Assembly: GCA_023974075.1 (NCBI GenBank)
Contig: CM043791.1
Coordinates: forward strand, 6,143,912-6,207,911
Reading direction: 5' to 3'
Source of the DNA: Chaenocephalus aceratus
Lineage: Eukaryota; Chordata; Actinopteri; Perciformes; Channichthyidae
DNA: 64,000 nucleotides
Shown: one piece after another, positions 1-18,100 of the stretch
Layout: each line of letters begins with the position of its first letter
How positions within the stretch are numbered: the first letter of the stretch is position 1
Made by a program: the position numbers and the translations under genes
The notes under the pieces: model-generated
Databases searched by the model: none
The model's input: only the letters and a program-made list of their open reading frames with translations
What the model was told of the DNA's origin: nothing

Positions 1-2125
1 GGAACAAGTGGGCCATATCAATGTGATGTGACACTGGCAAAATAAACAAATACTTTACAAATAAATAGCCTGTATAAAACTAACTGTATAAACCTTAGCT
101 ATTAGCTTCACCTTAGCATGTGTTCTTTGCAGGTGTTTGTTGAGGTTTGTTTCCAGCAGTGGATAACAGCTTCTGGTATGGACGGTCTGGACACGGTTTG
201 CACCTCACCGTCACATTCCTGTTTATTCTTCGGACAAACTCAAAATAATGGGCATACCTCCACCCCTCGAAAGTTATCGCTGACTCAGCCATGTTTATGC
301 AGCACTGCATGCGGAGATGTGGACGCGCAAGTCGCGCAGATTACGTATAAACCTGCGGCGGAAACCCCTCTTGTCTGTCAGTGTGATTATGACTGATTTT
401 AGTAAGTAACGAAAGTAACGCGTGTCGGGGCAATGTTAGTAACTGTAGTGTGATTACTGAATTATAAAAGTCACGCGTTACACTACTCTGTTACCAACAA
501 AAGTAATATTATTACAGCAACGCGTTACACCCAACTCTGCTCATACCCCTCTATTTCAGCCCTGTTACTAAAGTGCTGTTTCTGGGTCTGGCCCTTTCAA
601 TGTAACAGAGCTGCTGCTGGGCACGCCCCTTTGGAGCATCCACATGCAAGCAGTGAGCTCTGTGAAGAGAAGGCTGTCTACCAGCAGAAACTCAGCTGAA
701 CGCTGCCGTGATTAAACTCCATATATGTTCCAAACCACATCAAGCATTATTTCTGAAACAGTATGGAGCTCAAACGCTTTCTCTCTCACGGGTTTACCAC
801 AAGGACAGTACCTTTTATATCCTGCCTCTTTACATATTCTCTCCAGTACAGCGGTAGCTCTGAGTGTTAGCGATGCTTGCTAATGTAAACACATACCATA
901 TTACTTCCAAAACACGTTGCGCATTGTTTCTGATACAGCACATAGCTTGACATGTTCTTTATTCAGTGTTTACCGCTAGAAGCCTAGAACAGTGCCATTA
1001 TATGTATTATATCAACTTTATTCGAAGTCCCTCCTGTAGACATCCTGCTGAATACACAGACACACAGCTGCAGGAGGGGATACAGCTAGACGACTGTATA
1101 CGGAGACGACAGGTTGGGCTAGAACGTTGCCAGGAGTTCAACGTAAAGCCAGCCCACATTTTAGGAATGACGTGAAGTTCTCTGCAAATCTGGATCAGTT
1201 CCGTTGTAACCCCGTTTTTAGAGATGTGGGTATGGAGGAAAAGAGAGAGGGTTTTATTTTCTGACACTTTGTGAGTCTCCTTATACACCGCGGACACGTA
1301 TTTATGTATAAAAGACATCAACAAGTGCACTTTGCATAATAGGTGACCTTTAACCAAGGATACAGCTAAATACTCACTGAAGGATGTACAAAATAGGTCT
1401 TTATTGATAGAGCATAATCATGGACTTTTGTTGTTGTCTCCATAATTGTAATTGTATTGTATATGGGAGAGAAATCCCTCTGGAACACAGGGATTTTAGC
1501 CTTTGCAGACTTTAATTGCACAAAAACCTATAGAACACACAGGAGAGGGTAAAAAAAGGATAACAGGGCCTCTTTAAACATTATGTCAACTTTCAATAAG
1601 TTATCAATAACTTTGATGGGTCAGTATCGTCTCATGAAGTCTAAATACTCATAGTCCATGTTTCTCCTGCTGACAGGAATACTGTTCACCCACAACATCT
1701 CTCAGAATGTTGGTATCTCTTTCTTCTATCTGTGTGTTTTATAATACTTCTGTCTATGGAAATGATGTGTGTTCCATTTTCTGTAGGCTATTTGTGTAAT
1801 TTCCTCATCCTGTTATGATTTTGGTTAATCTGTACACAACTTCTTTTGCGTGTCTTTCCTTTCTTGCAGTTGGATCCATACTCTCGAGCTCTTTTTACAT
1901 TTCTTCTGTTAAGAAGTATATTTTTAGTTTTTTTACAGCGCCAACAACAGAACTATTGAAAAATGGTTGGTAGACTATACAACAAATGTAAGAATATCAC
2001 CATAACCATGGTGGTGTTGTAGGGTGTACTAATATAGACTGTATCGGAGTAGCAGACGATTGTTATTTTATCATAAAATCACAGAATTCCTATCTTCAGC
2101 GTAACGTGCATTTACTGAGCCTGTA
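1..2125. other. Intergenic, repeat-derived sequence, no gene seen
   Basis: No supported coding exon. Open frames here are short and unlike any family I recognise. Positions about 380-539 resemble the right end of a common fish hAT-type element (a GTAACGCGTTAC motif followed by a terminus ending ACTCTG). Its left end is not in the window. Positions about 550-1590 look like a degenerate fish repeat, but I could not find matching termini, so the limits are soft. Confidence 0.4.
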
Positions 2126-2133
2126 GACTACAG

Positions 2134-4578
2134 CAGGGTTGCCAACTTTGGGTACCTGGCTGGAGTGAGATTTTGGTATCATGGGTTTGATTACACATAT
2201 GCGCACGAAATGACTGCTATCGTGTCAGTAGCGGGACCTTAGCATATATATAGGATATATTATACAATATATACAAATACACAATATTGGACACAGACTA
2301 TAAGGGGCACACAGTTTCATTCACTAATGAAAGTCAAACACATGTTTATTTCCACTGTTTTATTGTGTGCCTGTCGCAATAAGCAATTAATTGACTTATT
2401 GTACGATAATAAAAATGAACTCGATAAATTGCCATTTACATGAAGATGTGACTAGCAGTTTGAAAGGATGTACTTGCATTATTATTATATATTATCATTA
2501 TGTCAGTGGTCTAAAATGGTCATACAACGGTGCCGACAATATTATCGTTTATTGCAATAATTTCCTGGAAAATGTATCCAACAAAATTAATTATCGTGAG
2601 AGGCCTATAGCCTACATGAAACACACACACAAACACATCTACAGACTTACTCCAAATTGCCAAATATATTATTAACACACTCTCACTCTCATACTCTTTG
2701 ACTCTATTTTGGCCTAGAACAATAAGTAGCAGACTTTTACTTTTTATCATTTCTACTGGATCTTAGATCTGCGCATGTGCAATACGGGGCGGCAGTGGCG
2801 GCCACGGAGTATTTTTGTTGGGTAATCTATGGTAGGGCTAACCCATACAGCGGTGGGGCTCAGTCAGTCAGTATTTGCAATGTAATTACATACACGCTCC
2901 CCTTGACAGTGAAACGCCACGCGTGAGGTTTAGATGATTTCCCTGTCTCAATCCAAATTGAACTGTATGAAATAAAACGGCACATTTGTCTTATAGTAAA
3001 TAAAAAGGACGACCTGGAGCCAATCCTGCAATTTCCCCACAGCTGAAAGAGTTGACATGCTGAAAACCCAACCCCTGTAGGGGGGTCTGGGGGGATTCTC
3101 CCCCAGGAGATTTTTTGAACTACTAACATAAAATACACATTCTGGTACTCTCTTGAGAAGACAAATAAATACATCTATTACTACACGACATATTTAAAAA
3201 AATGAATGTCATTTTAGTTTTGTGTTAATTTATTCTGAAAGCTGAACCTGCTGCTCCTCACAGAGAGAAGAGGGAAGAGGCTGTGAATTACTTTACATTG
3301 TGGATAAGGGTGGATAGCCCCCATTGTTCTGCGTGTCAAAATGAAAGACAGCCCACACACCTATCAATCATCAAACCGTGGGGTCTTATTTCATTACGTG
3401 TTGATTTCTATCAACACGTAATGTTGCATCGATGTATATAGAGATGTACTACAGCAAAAGTATTCTCCGTCGGGACTTCCTGCAATAACACCACCACCAC
3501 GTTATCGTGGTGGTGGCTCCCTATAGAACACAGGATAGAATTTAAAATTCTTCTTCTCGCCTACAAAGCCCTTAATGGGCAGGCGCCATCTTACCTTAAA
3601 GAACTCATTATACCCTACTGTCCTACTAGGGCATTGCGTTCCAAGAATGCAGGGTTGTTGGTTGTTCCTAGAATCTTTAAAAGTACAATGGGAGCCAGAG
3701 CCTTTTCTTATCAAGCTCCACATTTGTGGAATCAGCTTCCAGTTTGTGTTCGGGCGGCAGACACCCTATCCGTTTTTAAGAGTGCGCTTAAGACCTTCCT
3801 TTTTGATAAAGCTTATAGTTAGGGCTGATTAGATTCAGCCCCTAGTTTTGCTGATATAGGCTTAGTTTGTCGGGGGACATCTTACTTCTTCCTTCTCTCT
3901 GTCTATACCCGTGTACACTCATGTTCCGATTAACCCAGCTTCCCCAAATGTCTCTTTTTTTGGTGTCTATATATACGCTGGGATCCGGAGTCATGGATGA
4001 TCCTGCGGTCCTGTGTCCTGGATCGCGAGCGCTGGATCTTGAGTCGTGGCTGTGGTCCTGGATCATAGGTCCTGGATGGATATCCTCGTGGATTCATCTT
4101 CCTATTATACACACATGCATTTCCAAACATTTGGACTACCTATGTTGCAAATGTATTATCTTTTCAATTTACACACGGCATCTATTGCACGTCTGTCCGT
4201 CCTGGGAGAGGGATCCCTCCTCTGTTGCTCTCCCTGAGGTTTCTCCCATTTTTCCCTTTAAACTGGGTTTTCTTTGGAAGTTTTTCCTTGTACGATGTGA
4301 GGGTCTAAGGACAGAGGGTGTCGTATTGTCATACTGATATTCTGTACACACTGTGAAGACCACTGAGACAAATGTAACATTTGTGATATTGGGCTATATA
4401 AATAAACATTGATTGATTGATTGATTGATGATTCACTACGTGACAAAAGTTTTCAAAACCGTTTCTAGTCTTCGGTATTCTTGTTTTGGGCGTGAGAATA
4501 GTTTGGGCAGCGTGAGAGCGTGAGATTGAGAGTGAAAGCGTGTGTCACACGCCAGATGCGTGAGAGTTGGCAACCCTG
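2134..4578 (+). mobile_element. hAT-type DNA transposon with LINE fragment inside
   Basis: The ends are perfect inverted repeats, CAGGGTTGCCAAC at 2134 and GTTGGCAACCCTG ending at 4578. They are flanked by a perfect 8-bp direct repeat GACTACAG (2126-2133 and 4579-4586), the target-duplication length of the hAT superfamily. No transposase reading frame survives. An inverted, shorter copy of the same family lies at 47698-48584. Comparison shows that about 2790-4470 here is material absent from that copy, including a LINE 3' end. Strand is arbitrary. Confidence 0.85.
3518..4430 (+). mobile_element. 5'-truncated L2/CR1-like LINE 3' end
   Basis: The open frame 3518-3822 encodes the C-terminal tail typical of L2/CR1-group LINE ORF2 proteins: an F-K-I-L-L-L-A-Y-K-A-L-N-G segment, then L-W-N-Q-L-P, then a final F-K-S-x-L-K-T-F-L-F segment and stop. 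A 3' UTR of about 600 bp follows, ending in a short tandem ATTG/GATT tail (4409-4430), as expected for target-primed insertion. Everything upstream of the C-terminus is missing. It sits inside the hAT copy at 2134-4578. Confidence 0.75.
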
Positions 4579-4683
4579 GACTACAGACAACGTTATTTTC
4601 ACTTCACTTGTTCAGTTAAACTGACCTTAGCAGTTAGATAACTTACCCTCCACTGTTCTGCTGTTATTATCTCAGACTGGTCA

Positions 4684-5740
4684 TTACTTCAACCACCTCC
4701 GGCGGAGCTTTTCGGGCATTCCTGTGGAGGTTGGGGACATTGAACCAGAGTGGTCGGTGTTCAAAGCCTCTATTGCCGAAGCCGCGGCGGGGAGCTGTGG
4801 TCTCAAGGTCCTAGGTGCCTCAAGGGGCGGTAACCCTCGAACCTCCTGGTGGACACCGGTGGTCAGGGAAGCCGTCCGACTGAAGAAGGAGGCCTTCAGG
4901 GATTTGTTATCCCGGGGGACTCCCGAAGCAGTTGCAAGGTACCGACAGGCCCGAAGGGCAGCAGCCTCATCCGTGGCCGAGGCAAAGCAGCGGGTGTGGG
5001 AGAAGTTCGGAGAAGACATGGAGAAGGACTTTCGGGCGGCACCAAAGTTGTTCTGGAAAACTGTCCGACACCTCAGGAGGGGGAAGCAGGGGACCATCCA
5101 AGCTGTGTACAGTAAGGATGGGACGTTGTTGACCTCAACTGATGGAGTGTTAGGGCGTTGGAAGGAACACATTGAGGAACTCCTGAACCCGACAACTCCG
5201 CCCTCTATGTTAGAGGCAGAGCTGGAGTATGACGGGGGATCAACACCAATCTCCCGGGGGGAGGTCACTGAGGTCGTCAAACAACTCCACAGTGGCAAAG
5301 CCCCGGGGGTGGATGAGATCGCCCGGAAATGCTGAAGGTTCTGGGTGTTGAGGGACTGTCATGGTTGACACGTCTCATCAACGTTGCGTGGAAGTCGGAA
5401 ACAGTACCGAAGGAGTGGCAGACCGGGGTGGTGGTTCCCCTTTTTAAAAAGGGGGATCAGAGGGTGTGTGCCAATTACAGAGGCATCACACTACTCAGCC
5501 TCCCCGGGAAAGTTTACTCAAGGTACTCGAAAGGAGGGTCAGGCCGATTGTCGAACCTCAGATTGAGGAGGAACAATGCGGATTCCGTCCTGGTCGTGGA
5601 ACGACGGATCAGCTTGTTACTCTCGCAAGGATCCTGGAGGGGGCCTGGGAGTACGCTTATCCGGTCTACATGTGTTTTGTAGACTTGGAGAAGGCGTATG
5701 ACCGAGTTCCCAGGGAGTTACTGTGGGAGGTGTACCCGAC
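4684..5740 (+). pseudogene. LINE ORF2 fragment, RTE-like, frameshifted
   Basis: The region from after the endonuclease through early reverse-transcriptase blocks of a LINE ORF2, split over three frames (4724-5335, about 5329-5530, 5500-5740). Visible motifs are G-K-A-P-G-V-D-E, V-V-P-L-F-K-K-G-D, N-Y-R-G-I-T-L-L, C-G-F-R-P-G-R-G-T-T-D-Q and F-V-D-L-E-K-A-Y-D-R-V-P-R (first catalytic Asp block). The F/YxDD block and the rest of the protein are missing. Frames change by single bases near 5325 and 5523. The clade is uncertain: the sequence resembles RTE-type elements widespread in fish, but I cannot test this. Confidence 0.75.
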
Positions 5741-6280
5741 GGGTGACCCGCAAAAAAGGTGATTCGCGGGTGGTATTTTTTCAAACACTTTTTTCCGGGT
5801 TCGGTTCTGGGTAAAACAAAGATGATGCGGGTCGGGTCACGGGTATTGCATAATAAATATATTAAAATAATAATTTAGTTTAATATTTAAATCCTCAGAC
5901 TTCTCCCCCGCGCATAATCATAACCTCTGCAGCGCATAAATCTGCTGCTGTGCGCGCCACATTCGAAATGGCTGAGGTGAAGCTCTCTAGCGGAGAATAC
6001 AGCATTTTCAATAACACTTCCTCAAGAGCGAAATCCAACGTCTGGGAGGCTTTTGGTGTCATCCTAGATGGAGAAAATAACCAACATCCCACGCTTTTTG
6101 AGACAAATATGCAACTGCGTGTGTTAATAATTGCAGGTTTTCACTGCTCATATATAGGCTATGCGGGTTCGGGTCGGGTTGCGGATCTTGTGCCGACGGG
6201 TCAGGTCGGGTTGCGGAACTAATTGGCAATATGTGCGGGGCGGGAGCGGGTCTTGAAAATCAGACCCGTGCAGGACTCTG
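5741..6280. mobile_element. GGGTCGGGT-rich repeat, probable hAT remnant
   Basis: Both ends are rich in GGGTCGGGT/ACCCG words, and the right end reads ACCCGTGCAGGACTCTG at about 6264-6280, similar to a frequent fish hAT terminus. A + strand frame at 5950-6080 contains S-N-V-W-E-A-F-G-V-I-L-D, reminiscent of the BED-finger start of hAT transposases. The left end is not clear and no target duplication was found. Confidence 0.4.
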
Positions 6281-6475
6281 GTCTGCGTCATGCCTTACTG
6301 ATTGAGATCAATCGGACCCGCCATTCAGTATCCCCATTGGATCTTCAACGTGTACTATCATACGTCACGTTCGCAGTGATCCCTTTTTATTTACTACAAG
6401 ACAAATGTGCCGTTTTATTTCATAGAGTTCAATTTGGATTGAGAAATAATCGGGGCCCACGTGTGGGGCCTCACC

Positions 6476-6858
6476 CAGGGGTGGTTCTAGGGGGGCCAGT
6501 GCCCCCCTAATACTGACCTCTGACTCCCCTGTGGCCCCCTAAAAATGAAAAGTGATTTAAACTATTGTATCCGTGTAATTGTAGATGTAAAGTAGAGATG
6601 TAACTGTTCATTACCTTTATTTTTTATAAATATGATATGGTGTTAGTGCAAAAATTGTACTATAACTTAAGCTGAAGCTAACAGTAATAACTATAAGATA
6701 TATCTGAAAAATATGTGTACTGAAACAAATACTAATAGCTGTATTGCATGTTTTCTTATACTTCATACTGTCTAGTTCTCTTTTTCGTCCTGCATTTATT
6801 GTGCCCCCCTCAGAAAATAACTGGCCCCCCCAGTCAAATTGGTCTAGAACTGCCACTG
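6476..6858. mobile_element. Small non-autonomous hAT element
   Basis: The termini CAGGGGTGGTTCTAG (6476) and CTAGAACTGCCACTG (ending 6858) are imperfect inverted repeats. Both sides carry the perfect 8-bp direct repeat GCCTCACC (6468-6475 and 6859-6866). The 383-bp interior has no coding potential. It appears to have landed in an older repeat, because the two flanks rejoin into one G/C-rich unit. Confidence 0.85.
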
Positions 6859-7079
6859 GCCTCACCTCGCGGAGGGGCCTCAGCTTGCGGAGGGTGCTTC
6901 ATTTTGCGGAGGGTGCTTCATTTTGCGCATCTGAGGCGCAAATGCGGCGCACCTACAGTGTACGCGCGCCACAGTTTCTCCACTAGAACCCCCCCGTCGA
7001 CGCTCGCGACACAGAGGGCCTCATCATATAACTTTGCGTGGGGCCACAAGTTGGCCAGGGGCGGCCCTGCGCACCAGTG

Positions 7080-12118
<5,039 letters not shown>

Positions 12119-15100
12119 ATGCCGCTCGGTCCGGCTAACCAGTCCCACCTGATCCGCTCCAGTCAGAAGGACGAGTACTACCAGAGCTCCCTGAGGAACA
12201 CCGCCAACGAAGCCTTCCAGACTCTGGCTGGTGAGAGGGTTTAATAAAGGCTTCTCTTCACTAGGTGAACAGTTTCAAATGTGTTCAGGCTCCTGCTGTC
12301 AACCTTGTGTTTGGGAATAATATTTTTAAAGTGATATTGTTATAAAAGTTTCTTGTTCTGGGTTGATTAAGAGTCTGAATCTGATTATATCATGCACCGG
12401 GTTTCATGCAAGGTAGAGTTGGAAGAAGTAAAAGTAGTAAAACCACACTGTAGAAATATGTTACAAGTAAAAGACCTTCATTAACAATGTTACTTAAATA
12501 TAATTACACAATTATAAGCAAGTTAAATATACTTAACAGGGTTCTTACGGTCATTAAATACCTGGAAAAGTCATGGAAATTTAAAAAGCTAATTCCAGGC
12601 CCTGGAAAAGTTATGGAAAACAATATTTTTCCCAAAGTTTTTGGAAAAGTCATGGAAATGTAACTAAAGTTGCATCAAATATAATTTATATTTTATCTAA
12701 TCGCCGAAATAGTAATACTATAATGATAATAGATACTGTATCGTATCGTATAGTAATTTAACGTAAAATGGCATTTAACTGACGAGGTGTTTCGCTGGTG
12801 AGAGATTTGAGTTGCTTGAGCGCAGTGGTTCTCAAACTTTTTCTGTCATTCCCCACTTTGAACAGGTGGGCCTTTTCAAGCCCCACCTGTTCCTCATCGC
12901 TCCAATAAAATGGTAGGCCAAGCTTAAAATTGTCAAATGTATCGTTCTATAACAGGGGTCTCCAACTTTTTTTAGGATGAGGGTTACTTTAAAAAATAAA
13001 ACAAGTCGTGAGCTACTTTTACTCCTCTTTTTGTTTTTTTGCAGTGTATATATTTAGCACATTTTAACATTATTATATGCTACCTTTAACCTTTGAGTGC
13101 TGTTTGGGTCTGTGGGACCCGTTTTCAGTGTTTACTCAAATAAAATGTATGCAATTTAATTATTTTAACCTGCTTTATTTGGTGGTGGACGTCACATCCT
13201 CGAGGGTCCGGGGGCATGCACCCCCAGGAAGATTTTTTTTAAATGTTGAAGTTGAATGCATCAATCTGGTGCACTTTGAGCTAGGGCTGCTCAATTAAAT
13301 CGTATTTTAATCGCAATTACGATTTTGGCTTGCAACGATTATGAAAACAACATAATCGAAATAAAACGATTTTATTTATTTTTTAAATAGGTTTTTCAGT
13401 TGAATTATACTTAAAGTTCAGGGTAATCAACTGTTAAAAACATTACTTTCAAATTATTTTCTTTCAATAAATTGATGTTTTTCAAAGTAAATGGTTAATC
13501 GTTTTTAATAATCGTGATATCAATTATTGACCCAAATAATCGAGATTATGATTTTTGCCATAATCGAGCAGCCCTACTTTGAGCCCAACATGAATTTATG
13601 GATACAGCTCTCAACACTCAGATTAAAAGGAGCTGTATACTTTTCATAATCAAACATCTTTAGAATATGAATCACACAACAAATCATTTAAACTTGCTTA
13701 TTCTTATCTTATGTGACCTAGTTAGCATTCTTTCTTTTATTTATGCATATTGACTAATCACTCACCCCTTTTAAACTTTTTACTGTCCTATAGTACACAT
13801 TGGAATGATTTCTTACTTTATTTTGTACAACTTTATTAAATAGATAAAGGTGTGCTCTCTCTCGCTCTCTCGCTCCACATTGCTTTTCTTCCCGACTGCA
13901 ATGCTGTTGTGTGTGTCTGTGAGAGCATTTCACACGTGTGTATGAGAGATTTTACCAGTGGCGAGCCTGTCTCTGAGGGCCTAAGATATTCTACAAATAA
14001 TATTTAAAAACATTAAAACAAATTATATTTTTCTTTATATATTTTTTTTTAAATATGTTTTTAGTAATATTTGTCAATAGTTTTACCAAAATAACTTGAT
14101 TAAATTGTATTTAAAATAACATTTCCAAAGAAATAAATCCTTTGAATCTGCCTATTCAGTTTCTGTTTTGAATGTGAAGGGTTAAATGAAAGAAGCTCCT
14201 CTCTGCGAATCTGTGAAGACAGGAGCTGATTGGACGTCCCAGCTATGAATTCACAGAGGGCCAGCTATAGTAACTGAACGAGAGTAATGTCAAATGACAG
14301 TACAATTGACCAATCATATCTTCCCTCTAAATGGGTGGGCTTTATTATCGCGGACTTTATGACAAGTTCCGCCCGCTGTGAAACGTTTCTTGTTTCCATA
14401 GCAACAACAACTGTCAACAGCGTAAACTTGCCTTCAAATAAAAGCATGCCAATTACACTTAAGACATACAACTGCAAACGAAAGTAACAAACACAATGCA
14501 ATATCCTTTTCAATTTCAAAAGAACACAAATTGGGTTATCTACAGGTGTTGTTTTGTGTGGTAGAGGGTCGCTTTTCATTTATACGTTTTGCACCCCGGG
14601 CGGGCCATTGTTTGATATTTCACCAGTGTATAAATAATAAATAAATGTGGAAAAAAAAATGTAAAAAAATGTTTGGATTATTATTATATTTTTTTAAATA
14701 ATTTTTTTTTTTTCGCGACCCACCTATCACATCTCTGCGCCCCCACCAGTGGGGCGCGCCCCACACTTTGAGAAAACGCTGCTTTAGCGTGAAGCTAGTA
14801 AGCCTATTGGATTTGTTTTAGAGGCACAACATGTTTCATATGCAGACCTTATTTTCCTGTTCATGTTCAAATAAAAACCCTTTCCAGTGGTACCGCTGAG
14901 CAAGAGTCATTGTGTTGGTCACTTATTTTTGGAATAATATAATATATCAGTAGATCATAATAAGTGAAGCATAATGTGTTAATTTAGCAATTTGGAAAGA
15001 ATGAGATAACTTTACTGACTTTTTTATACTGCCAGATATCTCCACTCATAATAGTACATCAAATGTCATTAGTCATTTTAAATGTTCTATTAATAATATG

Positions 15101-18100
15101 AACCTGCAAAAGTAACAAGTAACTCATCTTTTCAAAAACATGTAGTCGAGAGTTTTAGCTAGTTACTTTCATTTTATCAAGTAGAGAAACTGCTGTCCCG
15201 CCCATTCTAATACAATCCTAAGTGGTACACACACAGCCTCGTATATTCTAGAATGCTCCGGGGTACGGTGAAAGTGTCACATGTGTTGAGGCTGGCAGGG
15301 CTTGTGTTCGGTGAACTTATTCACATGTATTCACATTTAGGAGTGAAGAGTCAGATCTGATATGTAATCATGCACTCTGTCTAACGGGTCAAGCACAGTA
15401 AATATATAACATGTTCTGTTCAGTTTTGTTTGAACATACTACATCAGTGTGTGAGAGACCTGACACTTCTGCTCAGTCTGACGCTTATAACAATACCAAC
15501 TGGTTATTATCACAATCAAACGTGTTGATTAAAGTGTTTGTTTACATGTCTATCTGTGTAGCTGTACTTTCAGCACTTCAGGGTGGTCTCAGGGTTCAAG
15601 TGTGTTCCTTCCTGTAGGATCCAGCGATGGCTGGACTGGAGGAGAGAGATCGAGCTGCTGTCAGACCTGGCATACTACGGGTTAACCACATTGTCAGGTC
15701 CTTAAGAAACTCACTTTACTAGGTTTAACACATCTGTGATAACTGCTGTCACACTGCTTTATATGTGCTTCACTCATTTGAAATACTGCTACTGGTACTC
15801 TTTGTGGTCCACCTGGATATGTATGTTTGTAAATTGGAACTCTTCTTATGTTATGCATGCCTCCTCTTAATGAATATGTTTGCAGTGTGTGGCTCTTTTG
15901 CTGTAACAATGTAATTTCCCCTCTAACTGATAGTTAGTTGTCTTGTGATGAACTCGTGTCCTTCTCCCCCCCAGGTTACCAGACCCTGGGCGAGGAGTAC
16001 GTCCACATGGTCAAGGTGGACCCACTAAACACCCGGGTCCCCTCCCGGGCAGGCGGAGCCTCTTTGTCCTCCTCCACTCCTTCTTCCCTTACCTGCTGGA
16101 GAAGGTGCTGGTGAGCCTGGAGAACGAGCTGGAAGGCGGGGGGCGAGGCAGAGCGGCAGGCCCGGTCCTGGAGCCTGGAGGCCTGGCTGAGGAGGGGGTG
16201 CAGAGGGTGGGGGGCTGCTGCCGGAAGCCCCAGAGGAGGGCCTGCCTCCCGGCTGTGTCTGTCCTCCGCAGGCTCTCACCCTGCTGCAGCGCCTCCACGT
16301 GGCTCTGTTCTACCTCAGCGGCTCCTTCTACCACCTGTCCAAGAGGGCGGCGGCCATCACATATGTACGTCATGTCATTTATATCACATATTAGACCAAG
16401 TAGAAGCATGTTTTTTTATTTTGTAAAATTCTGATACGCGAGAAGGCCCTATGTCTGCATTCATACTCTCACTCTCTCGACCAAACATCCAGGGCTGGAA
16501 TGTAATGAAGTATGTACTGAACGTTTTAGGTATTATACAATACTTTATACTTCTACTATATTACATTTTGGAATAACAATTGTACTTAATGCCACTACAT
16601 TTATCTGACAACATGTGTTACTGCTTATACAACATATAAATCAACCAATGAATTATGATGTACGTATATGGATTAAGATCTCCTGTAAAAAGTCACTAAA
16701 AGTAATTTTTAGCTCCATTTTTATTAAGTGCAGAATGTAAATAATGACCCACATGAACAGATCACCAGTAATGTTTCAGAAAATGACCGTTTCTGATTAG
16801 TTCTTAAACTGTTGTAAGTTTTACTTCAGTAAAGTAATGAATGCAGGTCTTTTTTTTGTGAGTATTTCTACATTGTAGTATTATTCATTTTCATTTGTTA
16901 AAGATCCAAGTTCTTCTTCTGCCTCTACTAAGTAAACATTTGAGGGTACTTGTACTTCATTTGAGTATTTTTTGAATGATGCTACTTTATACCAATATTG
17001 TACTTTCTAATCCACTCATTTATCTTACAAGATGAGTGCTTGGCATATTGAGGATATTAATACACATTGTGAATCCACTAAGGTTATATCATTCTATTAT
17101 ATCATGTATTATCATGTATTATATCATGTATATCTACCCCAAACAGTACTTAGTTATTAGAATGAGCTCCACCTTTACCAGGTTCACATTGAAGTGACAA
17201 TACAATATATAAAACATGAGACTGAAATTGGTCATACTACATAAGAAGCTCTGTTAATCTATGCTTTGAGTATATTTTGATTCTAGTTTACCCAGAGTAA
17301 AACATCTAGGGATGTCCCGATCACCTTGTTTTGCTCCCGATCCGATTCCGATCATTTGATTTTGACAATCTGCCGATACCGATTTTTCCCGATCCGATCT
17401 TATGCAATGCATTAAGAGAACAAAAAGGTAACAGATAACGGCTGGTCATCCAACGCGATGAATTCAGCTATCTTGGCTGTTATTGTTTTGGCCTTTTCAC
17501 TGTTCTGGGGCAGTTTCTCTTTCCTTTTAAAAGTCTCTGAAAGTGTCGGTTGTTTCAGTGCCGTTACCTGAGTGGCCGATGTGTACTCGTCGTGTTGTTG
17601 TTGGTGTTTGTTTCTCAGGTGGCGTGTTAGATTGGTCGTGTTGAACGTAAGCTCTGTTCTTTCCACCACGCGGAACCTCTGCCTTGCAAACATTGCATCT
17701 GGCTGTTACACTGCCTTCGCTTTCAATTTTATAATACTTCAAAACTCCTGACATTTTCTCTGTCCCGACTCTGAGTCACCAGCTGACTCTCGTTAGCTTA
17801 CTGCTACTAGTAGACACTGCGCCCACTCTGTTGCCAGATTTCAGAGAAATAAGCAACCAGGTCTGAAAACAGCCAAAGAAAGCAACACATACATGATGTT
17901 GTGTAATTTTAAACCAAAAACTAAGTCCTCAGGATGACTTTAAGACGTGAACATGGTCATTTTTGTTTTGTAACATTAAATTAAAAAAAAAAAAATATAA
18001 AAAAAAAAAAATTCTTTTTTTTTTTGAAAATCACGTGATCGGCTCCGATCCCCGATCACGTGATCGGATCGGGACATCTCTAGATCTGAGGTACTTCGAA

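Larger units (their letters stand above)
12823..14781. mobile_element. hAT-type element in PEX10 intron 1
   Basis: The left end CAGTGGTTCTCAAAC (12823) pairs with the right end CTTTGAGAAAACGCTG (ending 14781) as imperfect inverted repeats. The flanks CTTGAGCG (12815-12822) and CTTTAGCG (14782-14789) match at 7 of 8 bases, fitting an old 8-bp hAT duplication. It contains other repeats: a CAGGGGTCTCCAAC-type end at 12955, the shared repeat at about 13190-13640 and a younger hAT at 13282-13576. No transposase frame. Confidence 0.7.
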
